DNA from: Sorghum bicolor
Lineage: Eukaryota > Streptophyta > Magnoliopsida > Poales > Poaceae
Assembly: GCF_000003195.3 (NCBI RefSeq)
Contig: NC_012873.2
Coordinates: 46,473,650-46,537,649, forward strand
Direction: 5' to 3'
DNA length: 64,000 nucleotides
Of the stretch, positions 22,558 through 34,004 are shown piece after piece. Every line of letters starts with the position of its first letter. Positions within the stretch are counted from its first letter, which is position 1. A program made the position numbers and the translations under genes. Under the pieces are notes generated by a model. The model was not told the origin of the DNA. It ran no database searches and worked only from the letters and a program-made list of their open reading frames with translations.

Positions 22558-25500
22558 TGGTAAGATATAAAAGCAAGTAATGAAGGTATAAAGTGAAAAC
22601 AAGGTAATGAAATTTATTGTCAAGGCAGAAATAAAACATAACTCAAGTAATAAATGAAAAACAAGGAACAAGATGGTAATATGAGTAGAATGATAATAAA
22701 TGACAAGGTATAAAAGAAAGGTTCAAATAACAAGTAGTAAAAGTTGAAACAAGAATATAAATGCAATATGAGAAATAGAAAGCAATAAATGATAACAAGG
22801 TAATAAATGCAGGAAGTAAGTGAATAAACTGAACTGTTAGTAAAAGTAAGTAGATAAGGCTAATAGATAAAGTCTAATGAGACAGGTTAGTAAGGTAGTT
22901 AATAGATCCAATGGTGTATTCCACCCAAAAGGGACAATCTAAACGGCTGTTTCTAACTAGGCTGCGTGATCCTACGGTCAACACGGCTCTAATACCACTT
23001 TTGTCACACCCGGATGTAAAAGAGCATTCGGGTGTTAAATCACATGTGCGCCAGGATCTCAAATTCACACACATGGACCGACATCATCAATGGTACAAAA
23101 CACAGTGTTCAAACGAATTACATAAATGAGAGTAAAAGTACCATTATTACAAGCCAAATGTTTATCAAAGTGCGGAGGGGAAACATAAACTAAACTGTTC
23201 CATAAATAAAGGGAAAACTAAACGCCGACGTAGCAGGACCACCTTGCCACAGGAAGGTCGACGGCAGAACCACACGAGCCTAACAACCAGGAGACTCAGG
23301 GTAGTCCTCAGGGAAATCGCAATTGTACTCCTGATCGTCCGAGCAACCTTTAATGATTATAGCAAGGGTGAGTTCATGTCGAACTCAGCAAGCACAGACG
23401 GAAAGTAATGACATGCAAGGCTTAAAACAAGGTAAAGCTGACTTGGTTTGACTGCGGTAGCATTTTAGTTGATCACTTTTAATTATAACAATTACTAGAA
23501 CAACCTATTACTAAATATGAGTAGCATAAACCCAACCCTTATTTAGTGTAAGTAGTAATTAGCATCTTTTAAAAAAACTATCCTACTTATTATAGTAATC
23601 CAGGGATTAACCCCAATTATTAACACAGGATAGCAATCCTACCAACACGGAATAGCCATTCCGCCAAAACACGAGGTAGCAACCTCGCCAAGTTCCATCT
23701 CCAAGTATCCAGTGAATCCAATTTGCTCATCAAGTGAGGGTCTGGGCCGCTCGTGACCGTGAGCACGGCTGATATATCAGTTTTACACTCTGCAGAGGTG
23801 TGCACGTTCACTCCAAGTCGTGATTCCCATTTGCCCGGGGTCGCGACTCCCCAAAACACTTCCAAGGTGAGCAGGCAGGGTCTCACTACGAGACCTTTCA
23901 CAGGGTCCAACTAATAGGATGCCACTCGCAAGTTTTTGCCGGGGCGCTCGGCAGTCGATACCCATAGCCATGGCGTACCGATCAACCGACAACTTAATAT
24001 TCATTACCCAAGTTACTTCCTCACGCCTACCCGGAAAGTAACACCCTACTAGTGGAGGTCCTGCTAATTAGTCAAGCCAGAGCCATATAGCTTGGAGCTG
24101 CACTGTAAGTCCCAGGGGGCCGCTCCCTGACTAAGTCCTTACGGAGAGCAGAGACGGGTACGCCCGGCAAACCGGACCACCAACGGTACCCGCTCCCCCT
24201 GTCACCACCATCATCACGATGCTCATAAGCATCCAACATCGCCATCACCGCAGTGACCAAAGATTCAGCACAATTTAAGCATCAAGTTGAGTAGAGACTA
24301 ATACTTGTTTAGGCATGTGTACAAGATGAGTAGAGCAGCTAAGCAAACCTAGTATAGCCTAGTCTACCCAAGTACATAACCCCAGGTGAGCAAGGAATAA
24401 TAAGTAAAGCTAGTCATGTCCTTAGGGTTTGCATTCATTGGACACATGCATATAAAGTAAATGACATTAATGAGTAGGTTCAAAATGATCCAACGGTGTC
24501 TGCACTTGCCTTGATCGAAGTCGGGTTGCTCGAACTCAGCGGGATCCTGTACCCCTTCCTTCACGAACGTCTCGTTGGCTAAACGCGACAATCATCAATC
24601 ATAGGAACAATACATGCAAGCAAACAAACTTAATCAGAAACAGTACACCAAAGCATGCGAAAGCATAAAGCAACTGCACTACTGTATTCTACTCGATGAA
24701 ACGAAACCATAGCGACCAGAATCACCTAAATCGGAGTTACGACGCAAAAGTTATGGCTAAAACAAGTTAAATGGCATTTCTGTAGATAAACTGAACTATT
24801 TTTCGTAATAAAACTAATTAAAAACTGAATTAAAAAGCATTTAGGATTAAATATATAAATTCTAACGGGTGCAGGGGCTAAACTGTAAAAGCAGGGGCAT
24901 ACATTAAATAAATCTAAAACTAAATGGAGCGCGGGTTGATTTCAAAGAAACCCAGGGGGGGTTTTTGCAAAAACGCAGGGGCTCGCGGGGACCGTGGCCG
25001 TCCTGGCCACGTGGCGGCCGGCGATTGGCCCGGTCCATGGCGGCGCTGTGGACCGGGGGGGCTCGGGGGGACCACCGGTCCATGGTGGACCGGGGAGAGG
25101 CGCGGGGGCGGCGTGGACTCGGTCCAGTGGACCGGCCGTGCGGGGCGGCAGGCCGCGGTCCACGGTGGACCGCGCGCCGGTGCGGGAGCGGGGCGCCGGC
25201 GGCGGCGCCATGGCCGGCCGCGGCGAGCTCGCAGCGGCGGCGCTGCGGGGCACGGCGAGACGAGCCGAGGACACGGGCGGGGTCGGCGCGACACGACGAG
25301 CGCGAAGGCGAGCTCACCTCCGCGAAACGACGAAGGCAAAGAGAAGCTCGACGGCGGAGCTTGCGGCGGCGGCTGACGGCGGCGGGCTTTCGAAAAGGCG
25401 GCGGCGCTCGGGATTCGGCGAGACGGCGGCTAGGGTTATAGGGGCGCGTGCGGGCGAGGCCGAGGCCTTAAATAGGACGGTGGTCCCGGGGTCCTCGAAA

Positions 25501-25990
25501 AGCGAGCGGGCGCGGAAGCCGGAGTCGTTTCCGGCCGAGTCCGTTCCGGCCGGAGGAGGAAGACGGCGGTGGGTCCCACTCGCGGGGCCCACGCGTCAGC
25601 GTCTGGGGGGCGGGAGCTGGGCGCTGCGGCTGCTGCGCGGCTGGTCCGCGGGTGGGCCGCGCGGGGAGAGGGGCGCGGGGAGCGGCTGGGCCGCGCGCGG
25701 GGGCTGGGCCGAGAGGGAGGTGCCGCCCCCCTTTTTTTTTGTTATTTTTTTTAGAAACAATTTGCTTTCTCCTATTTAATTATTTCTCCAACAAAATAAA
25801 TACAAGCACCAGCAAACAAATCAAACAAAAATAAATGCAGCGGCATGAATGCATACGAGCAAGTTTTCTACCTTATATTTAATTTTATTTAATTTTGTAA
25901 ATTATTTAATATTTCCCAAAAATTCAATTTGAGCCAAAATTAAATCAAATTTAAACTAAATTTAAAAATCAAAAATTTGGAGTGTTATAA
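22558..25990 (-). repeat. 5' LTR of the Tekay-type element
   Basis: This is the promoter-side LTR (element reads right to left). CTTAAATA at 25467-25474 is the complement of a TATA-like box. The predicted transcript would start near 25440 and run about 3 kb before the first ORF. The expected tRNA-Met primer-binding sequence (TGGTATCAGAGC) is not obvious just inside the LTR at 22557. Confidence 0.93.
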
Positions 25991-28900
25991 GCGTACCTCT
26001 ACGAGGGCCAAAGAAGCCGTTGGAGGGCCGCTATGTAATCTTCGAGTTTGAGATAGCTACAGACAGACCACTTGGCGAACATGCAAATAAATATTTTAGT
26101 CACTGTGGATACCTTGTGAGAGATCAAATACCGATCAGTGCTTGTGAATGGAGAGAGAAGCGATGTGCTCCTGAAATCAGTTTTGTCTCTGATCGTGACA
26201 AGGAGTTAGTTTAGAAAGCCGTCACGGACGTTTTCATCTTCGACACCAACGATGAGAAGTTGAAGGAGCGAATTTATGACTGGACTATGAAGATGATGGC
26301 GGTACTGTTCCAGAATTGGAAGAAGTCTTTGTACAATAAATTTGTCAAGAAAAACGAGACTCCAAATTTCAACCTTAAGCAATATGTAAAGCTGAGGGCC
26401 TTCTGGGATGACTTCGTGCAGTACAAAACATCAGAAGAGGGTGAGGAACGAGCCATTAGAAACAATGAGAATGCAAGTAAAAAGACATACCACCATCATA
26501 TCGGATCAGGTGGTTATAAAAGTGCTATTCCCAAGTGGAACCGAATGGAACAGAAGATGCTTGCTAGGGGGGTCACACCCGAGACAATAGCAAAGAATTG
26601 GAGCGAGCGCTCCAAGCATTGGTTCTACGGTCATGGGGGAAGCGTGGACCCACACACCGGGGCGCTAGTTTGGGGTTAAGAAATCTCTAGAGCAGCGGAG
26701 AGACTAGTCCGTGCACAAGAGGCGGTTCAGTCTGGTGAGTTCAGGCCTAACAGGGAGAAGGATGAACTCACCTATGCGCTTGAAAATCCTAAGCACGGTG
26801 GGCGTACGAGAGGCTATGGGGCAGTTCCGTGGCTGCAATCATTCCAAGCTGATCAAGATACCTACAAAAGCCACCAGAGAAAGAAGGATGAGGAGGCAGA
26901 GCGGATCCGCCGGCTGGAAGCTTTTGTTCTGCAGTCAGAAGAGCGCGAGAAAGCTCGTGAAGAATGGATACATGCGGAGATTCAAAGGCAAGTGCAAGCA
27001 GCACTTAGTGAAATGACGAAAGGGCAAGGTACATCACAGCCAGAGGTCAACGTTAGCCCCCCAGGCCAGTTGAAAAGCAGCTACGCATCCATGAAAGTAC
27101 CAACCATTCAGGATGACACGAAGCTACACTTCCCCGTGGATGATGTCACAGAGGCTTTTACTACCTATGAGCTGCATGTACGAGATGGGAATGCAACAAA
27201 AAAGGTCGCTATCGCTGTTGTCAACCCTATCGACCGAACGAGAACTCCAAGAATCTATAAAGGACCAGTACCTGGTGGATATGCTAGCGTCTCGGTTGAT
27301 AGGGTTGAGAAAGGTTGTGGCAATGTGCCTCTAGAAATAGAAGGGGGAGACCTTAGGTGAAGCTGAGAAGACGTTTATTTGTTGGCGCAAGTGCTTCATA
27401 ATTATTCCTCACCATAGGTTTGTGCGTGATTTTACTTCTTATATTATTTATTATGTATTGAATTTAAAAAAGTTTGCCCACAAAACTTGTAATTGTTTTC
27501 TTTGCAGGGACTCCTCCAACCTAAGTCTAGTTCTCTCCCCAGCGCATCATAGTGCTGCGGGCGGTGACAATGCTGGATCTCCTCCAACACCTGCGGCGGC
27601 CACACCGACCCCGCCACCGCCTCCACCACGGTCTCCACCTACTCCACCGAGGTCTCCAACTCCTCCACTGCATTCTCCAACACCGAAAAGATCGGCCCCA
27701 CCACCTCCACCGCCTGCACCGCCCTCTCCAAAGAGTATACGGTCGGTCTCCTCGCCTCCAAAGCGAGGTAGTCAGAAGCGGTCCGCCCAAGAACGACCGA
27801 AGTCATCGGTCCCACCTCTAAAGAAGGCTGCCTCAGCAAAGAGAGCTAAGACACCTGAAAAATTACCTTATGAAAAGAGTGAAGAGGAGGTAATTTCTGC
27901 ATCCAAAGCTGAGGTGAAACAATTTTTTGATAAATTGAAGGAGGATAGGAAAAAGCGGCTAAACCCAGAAAAGCCGTACTTTTATGTAAAGCTAGAGGAA
28001 CTGAGGAAGAAGGTGGCGGACCAGCAAAAGAAGCAACGGGAAGCTCAGAAAAAGCCAGCACTTTCGGACTATGAGCGATCTTTGGTCAAGTCTTCACAGC
28101 TTAGAAAGAGAGTAGAAAAGGGGGTCCCACAGCTCGGAGAAGTATCAAAACCGGTGCCCCCTTTGATTGTGCCAAATCAATACGGCTCAAATGAAGACTT
28201 GATGCCAAAGAAATCCTTAGCGTTGTCTGAGCTAGATTCGCTTGAGCATTACTTTGGACAGAGCGGTTTAAATATGGAAGAAATTGCCGCCATTATTGGA
28301 TGTCAAACAATTGAAAAAGCTGAGGTAGTTGATCAATGGAGAACAAGATATGAACCGGACAGGAGTCTATTCAACCCTCAGCGTTTACATGAGCTCGGCA
28401 CACAAATGTTTGCAATAAACAAGTGGTGCATTGAGGCATCTAAAAGGGGAGATAATTGGATTTCTGTTCGTATTAGACAACATCACTACTTCCGTGGAGA
28501 TGACCTCATATACGTGCAGTTGGAAGAATTGCACCAATTATGTCACCTCGACGCTCTCGACAAATCTCTTGTCAGCTGCTTTTGTCTGTAAGTATTTCTT
28601 TCTTTTTATTATACTTCTAACTTATTTAATTACATGTATATAATCCTTACACACTTAGGATTTGTATGTATATATACAGGCACCAAATGAGAGAGCTCAG
28701 AATCAGAAATGACAATAGTATTGGGTTCGTTGACCCTTATATTGTTTTCAAGGCTCCGCAGGCAGTGTGGACAGCATCTCATGAGACAGAAGTCTGCACC
28801 AATCTTATTAGGTTCTTTGTGAACCAAAAAGAAAAACAAAAAATACTCTTCCCCTTCAACTTCAAGTGAGTTATATAGTTATTAAGTGCATGCATATTTT

Positions 28901-29304
28901 ATTTTACTTATTATTACTCGAGACAAGTTTTATATAGTTATATATAGGCCTGACTATATATATGTGTGTAAACAGCTTTCATTGGATACTCATGGTCATT
29001 GAAATTCCCAAGAACCGGTTGATAATCTTTGACTCAATGAGAAAACCACAAGAAAATTATCAACAAATGGTAAACATTATTCAAAGGTACCTAATGTCGA
29101 TCTCAGCTAGAAGAATATCATAATATGACTCCGTAATTATTAGTTCACGATCCACAATGGCTGTGTGTAGGGTTTGGGAAAGATTTATTGACCGTGAACA
29201 TCTCAGTGGATGTAAAGCGCCGCTTAACATAATTCATCCACAAGTAAGTTTTACTAGCTAGCAAACTTTCGCTAACTTTTAGCCTTCTTATTGTCGTGGT
29301 CGTG

Positions 29305-29307
<3 letters not shown>

Positions 29308-29374
<67 letters not shown>
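29308..29374. repeat. (AT)n microsatellite
   Basis: Over 60 bp of pure AT dinucleotide in an inferred intron of the third CACTA A gene. The same site in copy B (about 39009-39020) has only a short tract, so it expanded in A or contracted in B. Confidence 0.95.
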
Positions 29375-29376
<2 letters not shown>

Positions 29377-29734
29377 TACAGTGGTGTTTAAGACAAGAAG
29401 GGGGAACAACCTATGTGCATATTACGTGTGCAAATTCATGATGGCACAAGCCAATCAAACACCCACAGAGACGCTCAGAGTACGTTACATGTCTTTTTCA
29501 TTATCTCCTGAATTATATTGAATAACTTAGATAACTAATACCTTTTTTATTTATTTCAAATTAAAGACGGAATGGTTGAGGAAAAAGGTCATGCAAAAAG
29601 ACCGAATCAAAGCTATCCAAGAGACGATAGCAGGATTTCTCCGCGAGCAAGTGATCAATCCAAACGGCGAGTTTCACTTCAACGGCAACGAAACTCTTAT
29701 TCCAAACAACGATGATCATTTGTATCGTTTTTAG

Positions 29735-30022
29735 ACATTGAGAGAAAAAACTCTATGTATATATGTGTTACGAATTTTGTACTTATAAAACTATATATAT
29801 ATATAAAGCTTTTTACGTATCTATTTAATTTTTGATGTGGCCTATTCATTTTATTATAGGCAAAGCTTAATTATAAAGCTAAGCCTATAATTTTCATTTA
29901 TATATGCTTAATATGCGTGTAATATAAATATATTATTGTATCAGTAAAAATATATATTGAAAAACCTATTATTATTATATAAAAACAATAAACAGAACCG
30001 AAGAATTGAAAAAAAAGAAACC
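29735..30022. other. 3' AT-rich spacer of CACTA A
   Basis: AT-rich, noncoding, and closely matched by copy B (38365-38647). It probably holds the polyadenylation region of the third gene. Confidence 0.55.
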
Positions 30023-30259
30023 TTTAACACCGGTTGATAATACCAACCGGTGTTAAAGGGTCCTGCAACGTGGCAACCCTGGCAGGGCCCTTTAACACCG
30101 GTTGTTATTACCAACCGGTTTTAAAGGGAGGGTTTTAGCCCCGGTTCCCCGGACCGGGACTAAAGGGTGGGCCTTTAGTCCCGGAAGAGCAGCATCGGCT
30201 CGGGAACCGGGGCAACAGACCCTTTCCGACCAGTGCTAATGCCTGATCCTACAGCAGTG
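30023..30259. repeat. Right subterminal repeats and terminus of CACTA A
   Basis: Copies of TTTAACACCGGTTG and complements, then GGTTCCCCGGACC/CCGGGACTAAAGG variants, lead to the terminus CCTACAGCAGTG. The terminal repeat differs from the left one (CACTGCTGTAGGATCAGGCATT versus CACTACTACAGAATGAGGCATT, shown from each end). Confidence 0.85.
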
Positions 30260-30262
30260 ACT

Positions 30263-30674
30263 AGTAACTCATCCGAGGAGAATCTTTGAATCGACAAATG
30301 GCTTATAGAAACGCAAGGATTAATAAATAGTCAAACATATATAGCCACAACATTCCTGAGTCATAGTTAACGCGTAAAGAGACTTGTTCCATCGGCACCT
30401 GCAACCTGCAACCCAAATGAAACACGGGATGACGCATTCTAGAAAGACTTTTTCTTGCCTAACCTCCCTTGCATTGCATGCAACACAGGTTCTCCGGCTT
30501 TAGTTATCTCGCTATAAATACCAACCTCCCCTCACGCTTTGTTATCATCACACAAGCAGACAAGCTAGCACCAAAGCAATAATCCTTGGATACCTCATCA
30601 CCCAGCACTACACACACCTCAGAGCCTCAAACCATTCGCATTCATTCCTGTTAACAAGAGCAGCACGCAGATAT
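30263..30674 (+). promoter_or_regulatory. GLP1 promoter
   Basis: TATAAATA lies at 30513-30520, about 155 bp before the start codon, followed by a CT-rich CCAACCTCCCCTCACGC stretch. The whole block is similar to the GLP2 upstream region (51630-52001). CACTA A lies immediately upstream, leaving only about 410 bp of native promoter next to the gene. Confidence 0.75.
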
Positions 30675-31449
30675 ATGGCGAGTCATACCTTCCTCCTAGC
30701 TGCAGCACTCTTGTCTTTGTCATGCTTTCATGCCATTGCCTCTGATCCAAGCCTACTCCAAGACTTCTGCGTTGTGGATAAGATGTCTACAGGTATATAC
30801 ATATATAACTATTTTTACATTTACATAGGGCATCAGTTCTCTCTAGTTAGCTAATTATCATGTAGACCGCCATGTATATACATTTTTTTATAATTTCTTA
30901 TTGTTGCATGCAGTGCGTGTGAATGGGTTCCCATGCAAGGACGCAAAAGATGTTGTTGCTGAAGATTTCTTCTTCCAGGGCCTTCACATAGCCGGCAACA
31001 CAACCAACAAGCAAGGCTCTATTGTGACACCGGTGAACGTGGCTCAGATTGCCGGGCTCAACACCTTGGGTATCTCTCTTGCCCGCATCGACTATGCACC
31101 CTATGGTCTTAACCCTCCTCACACACATCCGCGGGGCACTGAGATATTGACCGTGCTCGAGGGCTCCCTATACGTCGGCTTTGTCACATCAAACCCGGAC
31201 AACAAGTTGTTCGCAAAAGTTCTTAACAAAGGGGATGTGTTCGTGTTCCCTGAGGGATTGATCCATTTCCAATTCAATTATGGAACAAAGAGTGCTGTGG
31301 CTCTTGCAGCATTGAGTAGCCAAAACCCCGGGGTGATCACTGTGGCCAACGCTGTATTTGGATCAAAGCCATCCATCTCGGATGATGTCCTTGCCAAGGC
31401 ATTTCAAGTCGACAAACAAACTATTGACCGCATCCAAGCTCAGTTTTAG
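30675..31449 (+). CDS. Germin-like protein 1 (GLP1)
   Basis: There are two exons, 30675-30792 and 30914-31449, joined by a 121-bp GT-AG intron in phase 1, giving 217 residues. Residues 1-23 are a signal peptide. Cys32 and Cys47 form the conserved N-terminal disulfide pair. The cupin box 1 ([12 protein letters not shown]) supplies His109, His111 and Glu116, and box 2 supplies His157 (GLIHFQFN); these bind Mn in germins. Asn68 (NTT) is a likely glycosylation site. Germin-like proteins are secreted apoplastic hexamers with oxalate oxidase or superoxide dismutase activity in some members, often linked to defence; which activity applies here cannot be read from sequence. It resembles the clustered rice chromosome 8 type. 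No lesion is seen. Confidence 0.95.
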
Positions 31450-33293
31450 AGAACATACAAACATGCATATTAGGTAGTTAATTATATTGTATCCCTATAT
31501 TGTATGCATTGTGGATTCTTTAATTCTTTATTTTTGTTAATTATATATGTACGCATTGAGCATTCTATTTGATTCTTTAGTTGTGTTCTATTCTTTAAAA
31601 AATTATGTTGGTTTTTGGATACGATTCTGTACTTTCTTATGGAAAACAATATCTTCCATTCGTTTCCTATGTGAAAACAAATCTTGTTTGAGTACCATCC
31701 TATATATGAAGTATGTGCCACCTTCTACTCTAATCCGGCGATTGGTTGCTCACCAGCCACCAAGCTAAATAACTTTGCACACATGTAAGAAGATCAGTCC
31801 AAGCACCTAATGTTTCCATTGTAATCCCTCTTAGATACAATTCTCATCTTGATACTTTGCTGCATTGATTATGTTATAAATCAAAAACTCAGCTGGTTTT
31901 GTATTGGGAAACAAGATTATGCAACTAAAATTTTGCTATGGGATGTTTGCTAGAAGATGCAAACGCTGCCCCCAATGCAATGATGAGTTGTCGACATTTT
32001 ACAAAGATATATATCAGAGTTCTCTATGCTCTTAGAATGCTCATTGCAGCCCTTCTCAACGGTTATGCTCCCCTTTGGTAACTCCATGGACAGCCCTAGG
32101 ACTTTCCTAACATGTTTGGAGTCAACAAATTGGGGGGCATCTTTTGGAACACTGTTAGAATATGTTTGAAATAGACTACACACGACACACAAGGCCAGGT
32201 ACATTAGAATGACTTTGAGTCCTATTTGATAGAGTGATGTTTTTTGTCGAGCGCATGTATTCATGTACATGGATGTAGGCTTCAGGGAACCTTGTCAACT
32301 AGTATCATTTCTATCTGGTGTCATTTGTGATCTTGCATATTCATTTTGATAGATCCTATCTCGTCCTGAAACCAAACACAAGCTTAGGACGATGCATGCC
32401 TCTAAAAATAATTCTATTTTCAGAGGTAGCCTCCATAAGAGGCCAGCCTCTAGAAATTAATTTCTAGAGATTGATCCTTATATGTCCTGACTTTGGAAAT
32501 ATAGGCCCAAGCCCATTTAGCCTAACAAAAACCCTAGGAGCATAATGGATGTAGAGTATGCTCTTGTTGGCAAGAAGATGAGGTTTACTAAAATGTTTCT
32601 TGCATTGAGAAGCTGTGTAGAAGGGTTTCTCAATGGTTTAGGCCATTCTTAGGTGCGGACTCCATTCTATTGTTTTGATAGGACAGTGGAGCGATCAAAT
32701 GGCATTAGTTTCATTAGCAGTTGAAGGCCATAACTGGCTTTTTCTAGTAGCCTATGGTGTATTTGAGTCAAAGTCTACAGACAAAGTGATATCTTGAGAA
32801 GCTTAAGACTACCATAGCCTCACCCTATGGCCTTGTGACATCCACATATGCAGTGAGGGCATTTATAGTGCAGTGACATTAGTTTTTTCAAATGGAGTGG
32901 AACACAAGGAGTGTATAAGACATTTAGTGAATAACTTCTAGAAGAGGCATAGAGGGGTTATTTTGAAGAAGCGGTTGTGGTCTGCATGCATGGCATACAA
33001 CCATGCATCACTACGAGTAGCAGTACAATATCATGTAGAAGACATTCCCCAAATGTAATCAAGTGGATAGAGTACTGACATTTGTGGACTAGGTTGTAAC
33101 ACCCAGAATACATAAACAATAAATATGCTTTGTGTATGGGAAAGCACTCACGACAAAAGGTTGAATGTGAGTTTGAATGAGTTGCAAAAAGAATTCTATC
33201 CATTGCTCAGATGGATGATTTAGATGTGTAGATCTTGTCACGAGTACATTTCGTTGAACAATGATATGCACTAATCGTAGCTTAGATGATATA
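31450..33293. other. GLP1 3' flank and intergenic DNA
   Basis: About 31450-31735 is similar to the GLP2 3' flank (52784-53005), ending in GTGTGCCACCTT-like sequence, so the duplicated unit ends there. The rest holds no recognised gene. A minus-strand open frame at 31950-32270 is unassigned. 33034-33119 resembles 2770-2855. A 22-bp perfect palindrome with a CTCTAGAAATT half-site lies at 32448-32469. Confidence 0.5.
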
Positions 33294-34004
33294 CTCTATC
33301 CGTCCCGCAAAGAATGTCATTCTCATTTTTTTTTATGCAAAAGACCGTGGGGGAGGTCTCCACGGTACAGAAAACACTTTTATAAAACAAGAGCACAGTA
33401 CAGATACAAGAGAATACTTAAGTGGGGGGAGACAGAACCAAAAGCAGGAGAGGGGCTACAACAGCAACAGCTAAGAACAAAAAGAAAATTACAGAGAGTT
33501 TATCCAGTTCAAGACAACTGATATATCTACATCTTTGATTCTAATGGATTGAAGAGAGGCTTCTTCCTTGAAATTTTGCAACGATCTGCTTAACGAGGCT
33601 TGGACGCCGTCAAAAACCAGCCTGTTCCTCATCTTCCACAACTCCCAGGCCGCAATCTGAAAGATTTCCATGAAGAAAGGAAGGGCCGAGCGATGGTGGG
33701 TACAAGCAATCTTTCAATGTAGCACATCATCATTGACCCAGGTAATAGATAACTTGCTCCAGCATCTTTGGACAAATTGATAATCGAAAAAGGTGATTGA
33801 TTGTCTCATTTTTCTCATTTCTCAAAAAATCAAATATTGTTGAATTTGATCAACTATATATAAAAAATTTGCAAAATATACTTTCATAATCATTTTTTAG
33901 TGATACAAATGTTGATAATATTTTTTACAAAAGCTAGTCAAATTTAATAAAGTTTGAGCAGTAGCACGATTCTCCATAACATCATTTTTTTAGGATGGAG
34001 GGAG
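33294..34004. mobile_element. Stowaway-like MITE split by a LINE
   Basis: The left end CTCTATCCGTCCC follows TA (33292-33293), and the right end GGATGGAGGGAG precedes TA (34005-34006). The CTCCCTCCGTCCC-type terminal repeat and TA duplication are Stowaway (Tc1/mariner) hallmarks. Without the LINE the MITE would be about 228 bp. Confidence 0.75.
33331..33803 (-). mobile_element. 5'-truncated LINE fragment
   Basis: It is flanked by a perfect 10-bp duplication TCTCATTTTT (33321-33330 and 33804-33813), with an A-rich 3' tail on the minus strand. The minus frame 33489-33671 (AAWELWKMRNRLVFDG) matches the C-terminal end of plant LINE reverse-transcriptase ORFs, which carry a WxxWKxRN pattern. The reverse-transcriptase core is absent, as expected from 5' truncation. 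Confidence 0.8.

Larger units (their letters stand above)
12919..25990 (-). mobile_element. Tekay-type Ty3/gypsy chromovirus with intact LTRs
   Basis: Two direct LTRs (12919-16350 and 22558-25990) flank a 6.2-kb interior. The interior is coded on the minus strand: accessory ORF, gag, protease, RT, RNase H, integrase, chromodomain. The minus-strand LTR runs from TTATAACACTCC to CTTACCA. A purine tract (GGGGGGTAGG on the minus strand) abuts the 3' LTR at 16351-16362. By eye the LTRs differ by about 13 substitutions plus a few homopolymer indels in 3.43 kb, so the insertion is young. No 5-bp target duplication is seen, and about 165 bp present in copy B is missing at the site. The C-terminal chromodomain and long LTRs suggest the Tekay/Del lineage. 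Confidence 0.92.
12746..29734 (+). pseudogene. Third gene of CACTA A: Transposase_24 / DUF8039 / Ulp1-like protease, disrupted
   Basis: Inferred exons are 12746-12918 (acidic N-terminus, MIDDGSQYFI), about 25991-27410, 27508-28588, 28680-28865, 28976-29086, 29171-29243, 29382-29479 and 29567-29734, with plausible GT/AG sites. The order is a plant Transposase_24-like region (WSERSKHWFYGHGG), a DUF8039-like region (FPVDDVTEAFTTYELHV, GYASVSVDRV), a Pro-rich linker, then a C48 protease-like tail with the HW and FDSMR motifs. Lesions: TGG to TAG at 26212-26214, a TAA at 26677-26679 where B has CAA, a 10-bp deletion near 27350, and a 1-base loss near 29406 that throws the catalytic Cys out of frame. 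A retroelement separates exons 1 and 2. Not functional as it stands. Confidence 0.8.
2867..30259 (+). mobile_element. CACTA (En/Spm) element A, with nested insertions
   Basis: The left end begins CACTACTACAGAATGAGG at 2867 and the right end finishes in CCTACAGCAGTG at 30259. Both are flanked by the 3-bp target duplication ACT (2864-2866 and 30260-30262). Subterminal TTTAGCACCGGT-type repeats lie inside both ends. The element holds broken GRF zinc-finger, TNP2 and Transposase_24/Ulp1 genes, all on the + strand. Total span is 27.4 kb, of which about 13.1 kb is a Tekay-type retroelement and about 3.9 kb another TIR element. Compared with copy B it lacks about 2.4 kb of the first two genes. It ends 415 bp upstream of the GLP1 start codon. 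Confidence 0.92.

Noticed and set aside
27527..27839. Arg/His/Trp-rich frames opposite or beside the proline-rich linker (also at 40438-40890)
   Set aside because: These are alternative-frame shadows of the Pro-rich coding repeat of the third CACTA gene.
30898..31128. Minus-strand frames antisense to GLP exon 2 (also 52232-52462)
   Set aside because: Present in both paralogues only because the sense exon is conserved; no independent signal.
31950..32270. Minus-strand 106-codon frame downstream of GLP1
   Set aside because: No recognised family, no promoter or splice context; could be a decayed element fragment.
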